This document shows, piece after piece, positions 1 through 5,568 of a DNA stretch of 5,568 bases (the stretch's first letter is position 1; the number at the start of each line of letters is the position of its first letter). Under the pieces are notes generated by a model that saw nothing but the letters and a program-made list of their open reading frames with translations, did no database searches and was not told the DNA's origin. The position numbers and the translations under genes were made by a program. Source of the DNA: Clostridia bacterium (lineage in GTDB: Bacteria > Bacillota > Clostridia > Oscillospirales > Acutalibacteraceae); the NCBI GenBank assembly GCA_017631705.1, contig JAGBSU010000031.1:1-5568 (forward strand), in the 5' to 3' direction.

Positions 1-390
1 GGTGGAGGTATATACAACGAATATAAACTCACCATAAAAAACGGCAACATTGTAGGCAACACAGCAATTCGTGGTGGCGGGGTGTACAACACTTCTCAAC
101 TAACCACATTCACCATGAAAGGTGGCAACATTGTGGGTAACACAGCAGGTGAAGGTAGCGGTATATTATTTGAACGTTGTACAATATTCGACATAACCGG
201 TGGAGCTATCAAAGATAGTATTGCCATATGGGGACGTGAAACAGGTACCGTCACCGGCGGCTACTTCGGAAAGAATGCCTTGGATCCTATTCTGGGCGCA
301 TCCTGTTTAGGTTCGAAATCCTCTTATTACGACAACGACGGCAGCAATTCAGCGTATCCGAAAGACATGTATCCTTACATGGTAAAATAG
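1..390 (+). CDS. C-terminal end of a beta-helix repeat surface protein (5'-truncated by window)
   Basis: The frame is open from base 1 to the TAG at 388-390, giving 129 codons; the true start lies left of the window. The visible part has two clear beta-helix rungs of the GGG[IV]YN...GGNIVGNTA type (about residues 1-51), a degenerate rung (about 52-72), then a GGYFG motif at nt 256-270 and a final YPYMVK before the stop. This tail matches the internal module end of the downstream gene (GGYFG at 2450, YPYMV at 2549), so the protein stops exactly at a module boundary and the two genes are paralogues. By analogy the missing N-terminus may carry LDLNGF-type heads and a lipoprotein signal, but that is inference. 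The GTG at 82 lies inside a conserved rung and is not a credible start. The fold is known for families such as chlamydial Pmp repeats. The function is unknown; surface adhesin-like or structural is my guess. Confidence 0.85.
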   Translation, partial: GGGIYNEYKLTIKNGNIVGNTAIRGGGVYNTSQLTTFTMKGGNIVGNTAGEGSGILFERCTIFDITGGAIKDSIAIWGRETGTVTGGYFGKNALDPILGASCLGSKSSYYDNDGSNSAYPKDMYPYMVK

Positions 391-396
391 TGCGCG

Positions 397-424
397 AGGC
401 GGGCGTTTTTGCCCGCCTTTTTTT
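397..424 (+). terminator. Rho-independent terminator of the upstream gene
   Basis: A perfect 8-bp stem AGGCGGGC (397-404) / GCCCGCCT (411-418) encloses a 6-nt loop GTTTTT and is followed by an uninterrupted T run (418-424). It begins 6 nt after the stop codon at 388-390. It should separate transcription of the upstream gene from the giant gene. Confidence 0.93.
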
Positions 425-543
425 CAACCTACTCCACGTCACTGCGTGCAGGCGGTGGTGTTGGAGGAAATTCAATCATCATTGAAATAATATTGAAATA
501 TTGAAAAATCTTTGTAATAATGTAAAAAAAAGTTATTTTTTAC
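425..543. other. Non-coding gap with AT-rich repeats upstream of the promoter
   Basis: No credible gene lies here. The first part (425-470) is mixed in composition with no structure I trust. From 471 it is very AT-rich. It contains TTCAAT (471-476) facing ATTGAA (481-486), three TTGAAA copies (482-487, 493-498, 501-506), and an inverted repeat GTAAAAAA (522-529) / TTTTTTAC (536-543) with a 6-nt loop that abuts the -35 element. The A/T tracts could be an UP-type element or bend, and the inverted repeats a regulator site. In DNA this AT-rich such repeats also arise by chance, so function is not claimed. Confidence 0.4.
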
Positions 544-572
544 TTGCAAAACCTTTCAATCTATGATATAAT
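544..572 (+). promoter_or_regulatory. Sigma-70-type promoter with extended -10 for the giant lipoprotein gene
   Basis: A -35 TTGCAA (544-549, four of six consensus bases) and a perfect -10 TATAAT (567-572) are separated by exactly 17 bp. A TG at 564-565, one base before the -10, makes it an extended -10. Transcription would start near 578-580, leaving a leader of about 31-33 nt. It lies downstream of a strong terminator, so the gene is probably transcribed independently of its upstream paralogue. Confidence 0.8.
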
Positions 573-594
573 AAATTGGATGTTTTTATAATTT

Positions 595-601
595 AAGAGG
601 G
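595..601 (+). promoter_or_regulatory. Ribosome binding site
   Basis: AAGAGGG is a purine-rich Shine-Dalgarno match that ends 9 nt before the ATG at 611. It fixes that ATG as the start, which also gives a well-formed signal peptide. Confidence 0.8.
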
Positions 602-610
602 AAAGTGTTT

Positions 611-676
611 ATGAAAAAAAATTTTGTAAAATATTTTGTTTTGTATTTGATTATCTCCTCATTTTTTTCCGGTTGC
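611..676 (+). other. Lipoprotein signal peptide and lipobox
   Basis: The peptide has a basic start (MKKNFVK), a hydrophobic stretch (about residues 8-19) and FFSGC with Cys22 encoded at 674-676. Signal peptidase II would cut before Cys22. Phe at -3 is unusual for the classical lipobox but is tolerated in spirochaetes. The residue after Cys is Lys, not Asp, so nothing here signals inner-membrane retention. Codons 2-4 contain an 8-A run (614-621). Confidence 0.88.
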
Positions 677-3600
677 AAGGGCGTTTTACAGCGGGAACTC
701 CCTGAGGCGAATCCGATGTTGACACCTACCCTAACTCTTTCTTCATCCGTTAGCAACGGCATTAAGGTTTTTCACCCTGATGGGAGGATCGACAGTTATA
801 AAAACTTCACCTCTTTAAAAAACGGCTTGGACAGTAACGGCGCAATATATCAGCTCACCACGAATCAGACCGTAACCGAAAGCTTTATCATCGATAAGGA
901 TGTTACCGTAACACTGGACTTAAACGGATTTGTCCTAACACTTAGGACGGCAAACACGTTTTTGACAAACAATGGTAATCTTACCATTACAGACAGCAGA
1001 CCTTCTTCACTGCATAAGTACAACAAGGGAGCCAATGGTATTTACGTTTGGAATGATAGAGAAGGCACTCTGGAACGGACCGGCGGCGCTATTGTCGGTT
1101 CCAGCGCAAATCCCAGAAATCAAACTGGCCTTGTTATAGAAAACAACGGAGTTTTCACCCTGGAAAGCGGCAATATTATGGGGAGTGTCTCGCTAACGGA
1201 TAAGAGTGTTATTGTAAATAGCGGGGTTGCTTACATCAAAGGCGGGCTAATCGAGGGAAATACATCTTCGAAAGGCTGTGGCGGTATTTATAACACAAAA
1301 GATCTTTACATCAGTGGCGGTCTGATACAAAACAATATGTCCGGCAAAGGAGTCGGATGCAATATAGAATCCAACGGAGAAAATGGTCCTGCAAACGTAA
1401 CCATGACCGGCGGCGCAATTATCAGCGCAAAAAGTCCGTCTGTACGCATTACGGGCTCACAATCAGTTTTAACCATGCAAGACGGCGGAATTTTGGGCGG
1501 ACTTGCCCGTTACGCAGCTGGAACGATCACTATTCACGGCGGTTATTTTGATGAAATTCCGGAAGGAGATTTTATATCTGCAACATCGGCGCGAATTCCC
1601 AACGATGGGGGAAATCCTCTATATCCCGCTGACAAATATTTAGTCAGAATTGTACCGCCAACGCAGGAAAATGGGAAAATTGAAATTACATATTCCTACG
1701 GAGATTCGATCAGCGTAGAGGCTGCGAACTTTTCCGATGAATTATTTGTTGACGGCGCAACATATAAATTGTCAGGAAACATTGGGCTTACAAACAATCT
1801 TACGGTGCCTGCAGGTGTTTCAATTGTTTTAGATCTTAACGGATTTGTCCTTAAAGGCACGGGAAACGGAAGCGTTATAACCAACAATGGAAATCTTACC
1901 ATTGACGACAGCGATTCCGATTCTCAGCACAAGTATACCAAAGGCAGTGACGGTCTTTACACTTGGGATGATGCGAATGGTACCATTACCATAACCGGCG
2001 GCGCCATTATCGGCGGGAAGGTCTTAGAAGCCGAAATCGGCGGCGGAATAACCAATAACGGGAACCTCACCTTGAGAAAAGGCAGTATTGTCGGCAATTT
2101 CAGTTCCGAAAACGGTGGCGGAATTTACAACAACGAAAGGCTCATCATGGAAGGCGGCAGAATCGAAGGCAATAGATCGGAAAAAGGCGGCGGCGGAATT
2201 TACAGCAATAACCGTTTAACCATCGTCGACGTTTTGATAAAAGACAACGTTTCCGGAACAAATACGGCAAACAACATTGAACTCGATTCCTTAGGGCAAT
2301 CCTCCGATTGTACCATGGTGGGCGGAACAATTTGCGGGACGGAAGGCACTTCGGTGCTGGTTAGCGGTTCTCTGTCGACCTTCACAATTACCGGTGGCGG
2401 AATTGACGGAGAAATTGTCCCGATTTCTCAGGGAAAGATCGCTGTTTCAGGCGGTTATTTCGGTCAAAAGCCCGATACCGCATGGATTGGGAAAAATTAC
2501 GGACTTGAGTCCAACACGGGGGACAATTCCATCTTTCCCACGAACAAATATCCCTATATGGTAACTCAGTCGGAAAGTAGAGACATATTTGTAACATACG
2601 CAGATGGTACCACAGGTTACATCAGCGTTGAAGACTTTGCGGCTTTGGACAAGTCCGGTGCCGCATATCAGTTGCTGCAAGATCTTCAACTTACAACCGA
2701 TCTTACAGTGCCTTCCGGCATTACTGTAACCTTGGACCTTAACGGATTTATCCTAAAAGGCACGGGGAAAAACAGTGTTATTACCAACAACGGAAATCTT
2801 ACGATTATTGACAGTAATCCCACTGCACCCCATAAATACAGCGAGAACGGCTACGGGCTTTACATTCGAAATGATTCGAGCGGTACAAATACCTTGCCCG
2901 GTGGTGCTATTCTCGGTGGTAATGGTGTCACCGGCGGCGGCATCAATAACTGCGGCTTACTGAATTTGCAAGCCGGTAACATCGTAGGGAATACGGCAAA
3001 TAGCGGTGGCGGTGTGTACAACAGTGGCACGTTCAACATGGATGGCGGCAAGATTGTGGGCAACAGGGCGACAAATAACGGCGGTGGTGTCAATACCGTC
3101 GGCGAAAGCATCACGAACATCAGAAATGGCGATATTATCGACAACACGGCCGAAAAGGACGGCGGTGGCGTAAATAACGAAAAAGGCGGCGAAACCAACA
3201 TAACCGGCGGAAATATCAGCGGCAACAAGGCCGATAACGACGGCGGTGGTATCAACAACGACGGCGAATTGGACGTAAAAGGCGGCTCAATCAGCAATAA
3301 CATCGCAAAGGGCAACGGCGGCGGTATCGATAACGGTGACAGTAGTGTTATGAACATCAACAAAGGTGATATTACCGGCAACGAGGCCACCAACGGCGGC
3401 GGTGTGAATAACACCGGAGAACTGAACATCAACGGCGGAAATATCAGCGGCAACACGGCCGATAACAACGGCGGTGGCGTCAACTCCGATGGCGAACTGG
3501 ACGTAAAAGGCGGCGTCATCAGTGGCAACGTAGCCGGAGGAAACGGTGGCGGTATCAATACCGAAGCAAGTGGCCGAGCGGACATCAGCAAAGGTGATAT

Positions 3601-5568
3601 TACCGGCAACGAGGCCACCAACGGCGGCGGTATCAACATCGGAGCCGGCAGCGAAGTGAACATACATGGTGGCAATATTACCGGCAACGAGGCCAAAGAG
3701 GACGGCGGTGGCGTGAATAACACCGGAGAGCTGACCATCAGCGGCGGAAACATCAGGGACAACAAGGCCGGTAACGACGGCGGTGGCGTAAACAATGACG
3801 GCGATTTGGACGTGAAAGGCGGCGTCATCAGTGGCAACGAAGCCGGAGGAAACGGCGGCGGTATCAACACCGAAGACGGCGGCGTTACGGACATCAACAA
3901 AGGCGATATTACAGGCAACGAGGCCACCAACGGCGGCGGTATTAACACCGAAGACGGCGGAACGACAAACATAAATGACGGCAACATCACCGAAAACGAG
4001 GCCAAAGAAAACGGCGGTGGCGTGAACAACGAAACCGGTGGAACGACCAACATAAAAGGCGGCAACATCACCAACAACATCGCAGGTAACGACGGCGGTG
4101 GTGTGAACAACGACGGCGATTTGGACGTGAACGGCGGCAAAATCTCCAACAACACAGCAACCGGAAACGGTGGCGGTATCAATACCGGTGACGGCGGCGT
4201 TACGGACATAAACAAAGGTGATATTACAGGAAATGAGGCCACCAACGGCGGCGGTATCAACACCGAAGACGGCGGAACGACCAACATAAATGACGGCAAC
4301 ATCACCGGCAACACAGCCAAGGAAGACGGCGGTGGCGTCAATAACGAAGATGGCGGAACAACCAATATCAACGGCGGAAATATCACCGGCAACATCGCAG
4401 GTAACGACGGCGGTGGCGTCAACAACGACGGAGATTTGGACGTAAACGGCGGCACAATCAGCAATAACATCGCAAAGGGCGACGGTGGCGGTATCAATAC
4501 CGGTGACGGCGGCGTTACGGACATTAACGACGGTGATATTACAGGAAATGAGGCCACCAACGGCGGCGGTATTAACACCGAATACGGCGGAACGACAAAC
4601 ATAAATGACGGCAACATTACCGGCAACACAGCCAAGGAAGACGGCGGTGGCGTCAATAACGAAGATGGCGGAACAACCAATATCAACGGCGGAAATATCA
4701 GCGGCAACATCGCAGGTAACAACGGCGGTGGTGTCAACAACGACGGTGATTTGGACGTGAACGGCGGTGACATCAGCGGTAACACCGCCGGAGGAAACGG
4801 TGGCGGTATCAATACCGGAAACGGTGGCGTTACGGACATTAACGACGGAAATATTACCGACAACACGGCCACTAACGGCGGTGGTGTGAACACCGAAAAT
4901 GGCGGAACGACCAATATCAACGGCGGAAATATCAGCGAAAACGAGGCCGAAAATAACGGTGGCGGCGTGAATAACGAAAACGGCGGAACGACCAACATAA
5001 AAGGCGGCGAAATTACCAATAACACAGCAGGTGGAGACGGCGGCGGCGTGAACAACGACGGCGAATTGGACGTGAACGGCGGCCACATAGGCGGTAACAC
5101 GGCCGGTGGCACAGGAGATGCAGTCAACACCGGTAACACGGGAAATACAGAAATTTCCGGCGGAAATATAAACGGCGACATTAGCAACGAAGATGGCGGA
5201 GACACCAACATAACCGGTGGCACGGTAACCGATACCGAATTTGTTGATCCGGATTACACCACGGATGTAAATCCCGACGGAACCGTCTCAATTTACGCAA
5301 AACTGCTCAAAATAACGTACAGCGGACGGACCGAATACATTCACGAAGGCAATATTGACGAGTTTACGACTTTTGCCCGCAACAACGCCACATATACGTT
5401 GATGAAAAACGTTCGCCTTGTCCACAGTTTGACGGTGGCACAAAACATCACTGTTACCTTGGATTTGCACGGATTTATCCTCAAAGGTGCTGGAAACGGT
5501 AGCGTCATCAGCAACAGCGGTAAACTTACCCTTACAGACGGCAACTCAACGGCGGTTCATAAATACAC
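611..5568 (+). CDS. Giant modular beta-helix repeat lipoprotein (3'-truncated by window)
   Basis: The frame is open for 1652 codons from ATG 611 to the window edge with no stop; the end is not seen. Residues 1-22 form a lipoprotein signal peptide (MKKN, hydrophobic core, FFSGC; lipidated Cys22). Then come a short linker (23-50), module A (about 51-355), module B (356-655), module C (656-1565) and the start of module D (1566 on). Each module starts with a head containing LDLN/HGF at residues 102, 407, 708 and 1617 and HKY 33 residues later. Rungs of GG-x-I-x-x-N type follow, resembling Pmp-type right-handed beta-helix repeats. A and B end in GGYF tails (310, 614). Module C carries 28 GGG[IV] rungs. 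The repeats are rich in Gly, Asn, Asp and Thr. No catalytic residues are recognisable. A lipid-anchored, probably surface-exposed, adhesin-like or structural role is inferred. Transcribed from its own promoter; paralogous to the gene ending at 390. Confidence 0.93.
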   Translation, partial: MKKNFVKYFVLYLIISSFFSGCKGVLQRELPEANPMLTPTLTLSSSVSNGIKVFHPDGRIDSYKNFTSLKNGLDSNGAIYQLTTNQTVTESFIIDKDVTVTLDLNGFVLTLRTANTFLTNNGNLTITDSRPSSLHKYNKGANGIYVWNDREGTLERTGGAIVGSSANPRNQTGLVIENNGVFTLESGNIMGSVSLTDKSVIVNSGVAYIKGGLIEGNTSSKGCGGIYNTKDLYISGGLIQNNMSGKGVGCNIESNGENGPANVTMTGGAIISAKSPSVRITGSQSVLTMQDGGILGGLARYAAGTITIHGGYFDEIPEGDFISATSARIPNDGGNPLYPADKYLVRIVPPTQENGKIEITYSYGDSISVEAANFSDELFVDGATYKLSGNIGLTNNLTVPAGVSIVLDLNGFVLKGTGNGSVITNNGNLTIDDSDSDSQHKYTKGSDGLYTWDDANGTITITGGAIIGGKVLEAEIGGGITNNGNLTLRKGSIVGNFSSENGGGIYNNERLIMEGGRIEGNRSEKGGGGIYSNNRLTIVDVLIKDNVSGTNTANNIELDSLGQSSDCTMVGGTICGTEGTSVLVSGSLSTFTITGGGIDGEIVPISQGKIAVSGGYFGQKPDTAWIGKNYGLESNTGDNSIFPTNKYPYMVTQSESRDIFVTYADGTTGYISVEDFAALDKSGAAYQLLQDLQLTTDLTVPSGITVTLDLNGFILKGTGKNSVITNNGNLTIIDSNPTAPHKYSENGYGLYIRNDSSGTNTLPGGAILGGNGVTGGGINNCGLLNLQAGNIVGNTANSGGGVYNSGTFNMDGGKIVGNRATNNGGGVNTVGESITNIRNGDIIDNTAEKDGGGVNNEKGGETNITGGNISGNKADNDGGGINNDGELDVKGGSISNNIAKGNGGGIDNGDSSVMNINKGDITGNEATNGGGVNNTGELNINGGNISGNTADNNGGGVNSDGELDVKGGVISGNVAGGNGGGINTEASGRADISKGDITGNEATNGGGINIGAGSEVNIHGGNITGNEAKEDGGGVNNTGELTISGGNIRDNKAGNDGGGVNNDGDLDVKGGVISGNEAGGNGGGINTEDGGVTDINKGDITGNEATNGGGINTEDGGTTNINDGNITENEAKENGGGVNNETGGTTNIKGGNITNNIAGNDGGGVNNDGDLDVNGGKISNNTATGNGGGINTGDGGVTDINKGDITGNEATNGGGINTEDGGTTNINDGNITGNTAKEDGGGVNNEDGGTTNINGGNITGNIAGNDGGGVNNDGDLDVNGGTISNNIAKGDGGGINTGDGGVTDINDGDITGNEATNGGGINTEYGGTTNINDGNITGNTAKEDGGGVNNEDGGTTNINGGNISGNIAGNNGGGVNNDGDLDVNGGDISGNTAGGNGGGINTGNGGVTDINDGNITDNTATNGGGVNTENGGTTNINGGNISENEAENNGGGVNNENGGTTNIKGGEITNNTAGGDGGGVNNDGELDVNGGHIGGNTAGGTGDAVNTGNTGNTEISGGNINGDISNEDGGDTNITGGTVTDTEFVDPDYTTDVNPDGTVSIYAKLLKITYSGRTEYIHEGNIDEFTTFARNNATYTLMKNVRLVHSLTVAQNITVTLDLHGFILKGAGNGSVISNSGKLTLTDGNSTAVHKY
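761..1675 (+). repeat. Module A: head plus short beta-helix plus GGYF tail
   Basis: Residues about 51-355. The head has NGAIYQL (76-82), VTLDLNGF (to 107), NNGNLTITDS and HKY (135-137). It is followed by divergent rungs (SGNIMGS, KGGLIEGN, SGGLIQNN, TGGAIIS, DGGILGG) and a GGYF tail at 310-313 ending near YPADKY. It aligns along its length with module B (head spacing 305 residues, tail spacing 304) but is the most diverged copy; for example, the residues after LDLNGF differ from those in B-D. Confidence 0.8.
1676..2575 (+). repeat. Module B: head plus short beta-helix plus GGYF/YPYMV tail
   Basis: Residues about 356-655. The head reads GATYKL, LTVPAGVS, LDLNGF (407-412), KGTGNGSVITNNGNLTI and HKY (440-442). 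Rungs include GGGITNNGNLTL, GGGIYNNERLIM and GGGIYSNNRLTI, each followed by a GG/GN turn. The tail has GGYFG (614-618) and YPYMV (647-651), the same closing motifs as the C-terminus of the upstream paralogue. Confidence 0.82.
3242..3778 (+). repeat. Irregular leading copies of the 315-bp repeat
   Basis: Two shorter relatives precede the regular copies. 3242-3469 has three rungs (25+26+25 residues, 228 bp) and 3470-3778 has four (25+26+27+25, 309 bp). In both, the last rung is the short GGGVNNTGEL type instead of the 27-residue GGxTNI type. They are either older forms from which the 105-residue unit grew or eroded edge copies. Confidence 0.82.
3779..5038 (+). repeat. Higher-order 315-bp tandem repeat, four copies in exact register
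   Basis: Copies are 3779-4093, 4094-4408, 4409-4723 and 4724-5038, each with four rungs of 25, 26, 27 and 27 residues (105 aa). The marker codon for Leu in the D-[DE]-L-D-V motif falls at 3806, 4121, 4436 and 4751, and again at 5066 in the partial fifth copy, every 315 bp. By hand count copies two and three differ at 23 of 315 bases; 14 of those are in the first rung. Confidence 0.92.
5039..5305 (+). repeat. Array end: partial fifth superrepeat and decaying rungs
   Basis: 5039-5113 is one complete 25-residue first-type rung (GGGVNNDGELDVNGG...). What should be the second rung begins GDAVNTG, having lost the GGG start, and is followed by two loosely rung-like segments (SGGNINGD, TGGTVTD). The acidic linker VDPDYTTDVNPDG leads to module D. 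Edge decay of this kind is typical of tandem arrays. Confidence 0.75.
5306..5568 (+). repeat. Module D head (truncated by window)
   Basis: Residues 1566-1652. It repeats the head once more: KITYSG, NNATYTL, LTVAQNITVTLDLHGF (LDLHGF 1617-1622, His replacing Asn), LKGAGNGSVISNSGKLTLTDG and HKY (1650-1652) at the last complete codons. The module and the gene continue beyond the window. Confidence 0.82.

Larger units (their letters stand above)
2933..5113 (+). repeat. Array of 28 GGG[I/V] beta-helix rungs
   Basis: Twenty-eight consecutive rungs start with GGGI or GGGV (residues 775-1501). The consensus is GGG[IV]N-x-x...[DT]I/V-x-GG-x-I-x-x-N-x-A. Lengths in order are 24, 25, 27, 27, 25, 26, 25, 25, 26, 27, 25, then 25-26-27-27 four times, then 25. 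The changes in length fall at two turns only: after GGGxNx and just before the next GGG. The conserved Ile/Val and Asn positions fit the inward stack and Asn ladder of a parallel beta-helix, each rung being one coil. Confidence 0.9.
2576..5305 (+). repeat. Module C: head plus hugely expanded beta-helix
   Basis: Residues about 656-1565, roughly 910 residues against about 300 for A and B. The head (GAAYQL, LTVPSGIT, LDLNGF at 708-713, KGTGKNSVITNNGNLTI, HKY at 741-743) is close to that of module B. The two first rungs (GNIVGNTA, GGGVYN) resemble those of the upstream paralogue, then the regular array follows. The GGYF/YPYMV tail of A and B is not recognisable. After the array, degenerate rungs lead through an acidic DPDYTTDVNPDG stretch into module D. 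Confidence 0.82.

Noticed and set aside
82..390. GTG at 82 as the start of a small 102-residue gene
   Set aside because: The frame is open to base 1, and the GTG is the Val of a conserved GGGVYN rung, so it is internal to a longer protein.
287..475. Small minus-strand open frame across the terminator
   Set aside because: It overlaps the conserved 3' end of the upstream gene and its terminator; the composition is Arg/Cys-rich noise.
3779..5038. RTX-type calcium-binding nonapeptide repeats
   Set aside because: The glycine/aspartate-rich rungs look similar at first, but the period is 25-27 residues, and the GGxGxDxUx spacing is not kept.
3287..5086. 599-codon second minus-strand open frame (Val/Ala-rich)
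   Set aside because: Same reason: another antisense frame kept open by the in-phase repeats, with no signal peptide or credible promoter seen.
2933..5113. CRISPR array or DNA-level regulatory repeat
   Set aside because: The repeats are continuous coding sequence, in frame, with no unique spacers; the conserved positions follow codons.
2860..5223. 787-codon open frame on the minus strand, proline-rich and repetitive
   Set aside because: It lies wholly antisense to the clear beta-helix array. Its PPP repeats are the reverse complement of the GGC/GGT glycine codons, and it stays open because the repeat unit is a multiple of three and lacks stops in that frame. It is a shadow.

Overview
The window lies in one strand-consistent surface-protein locus. 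It holds the 3' end of one gene (1-390), a terminator and promoter-bearing gap (391-610), and the first 1652 codons of a giant gene that starts at 611 and runs off the right edge. Both genes encode glycine/asparagine-rich repeat proteins predicted to fold as right-handed parallel beta-helices, and they are paralogues. No enzyme, transposase, RNA gene or CRISPR array was seen.

Organism: inferred only. The lipobox (F-F-S-G-C, with Phe at -3), the gap with about 18% GC over 481-600, the coding repeats near 55% GC, and the style of gut-bacterial surface protein (a 'TLDLNGF...LTITDS...HKY' head followed by GG-x-I-x-x-N rungs) all fit a host-associated spirochaete, for example a gut or rumen Treponema. 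A different gut anaerobe is not excluded.

Layout of the giant protein: a lipoprotein signal peptide (Cys22) and a short linker, then four head-to-tail modules A-D. Each opens with an LDLN/HGF motif followed exactly 33 residues later by HKY. Modules A and B are about 300 residues long and close with a GGYF tail. The upstream gene ends with the same kind of tail at its C-terminus. Module C is about three times longer because its helix portion has expanded into 28 consecutive GGG[I/V] rungs. Most of these are organised as a higher-order tandem repeat of four rungs (25+26+27+27 residues = 105 aa = 315 bp) in exact register. Module D has just begun when the window ends.

How it works together: the two genes look like members of a tandem family of surface beta-helix lipoproteins or adhesin-like proteins, each expressed as its own unit (terminator after the first, extended -10 promoter before the second). 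The repeat array looks to be evolving by unequal exchange and local gene conversion, so array length is probably variable between strains. Function (adhesion, surface layer, matrix) is not shown by the sequence.
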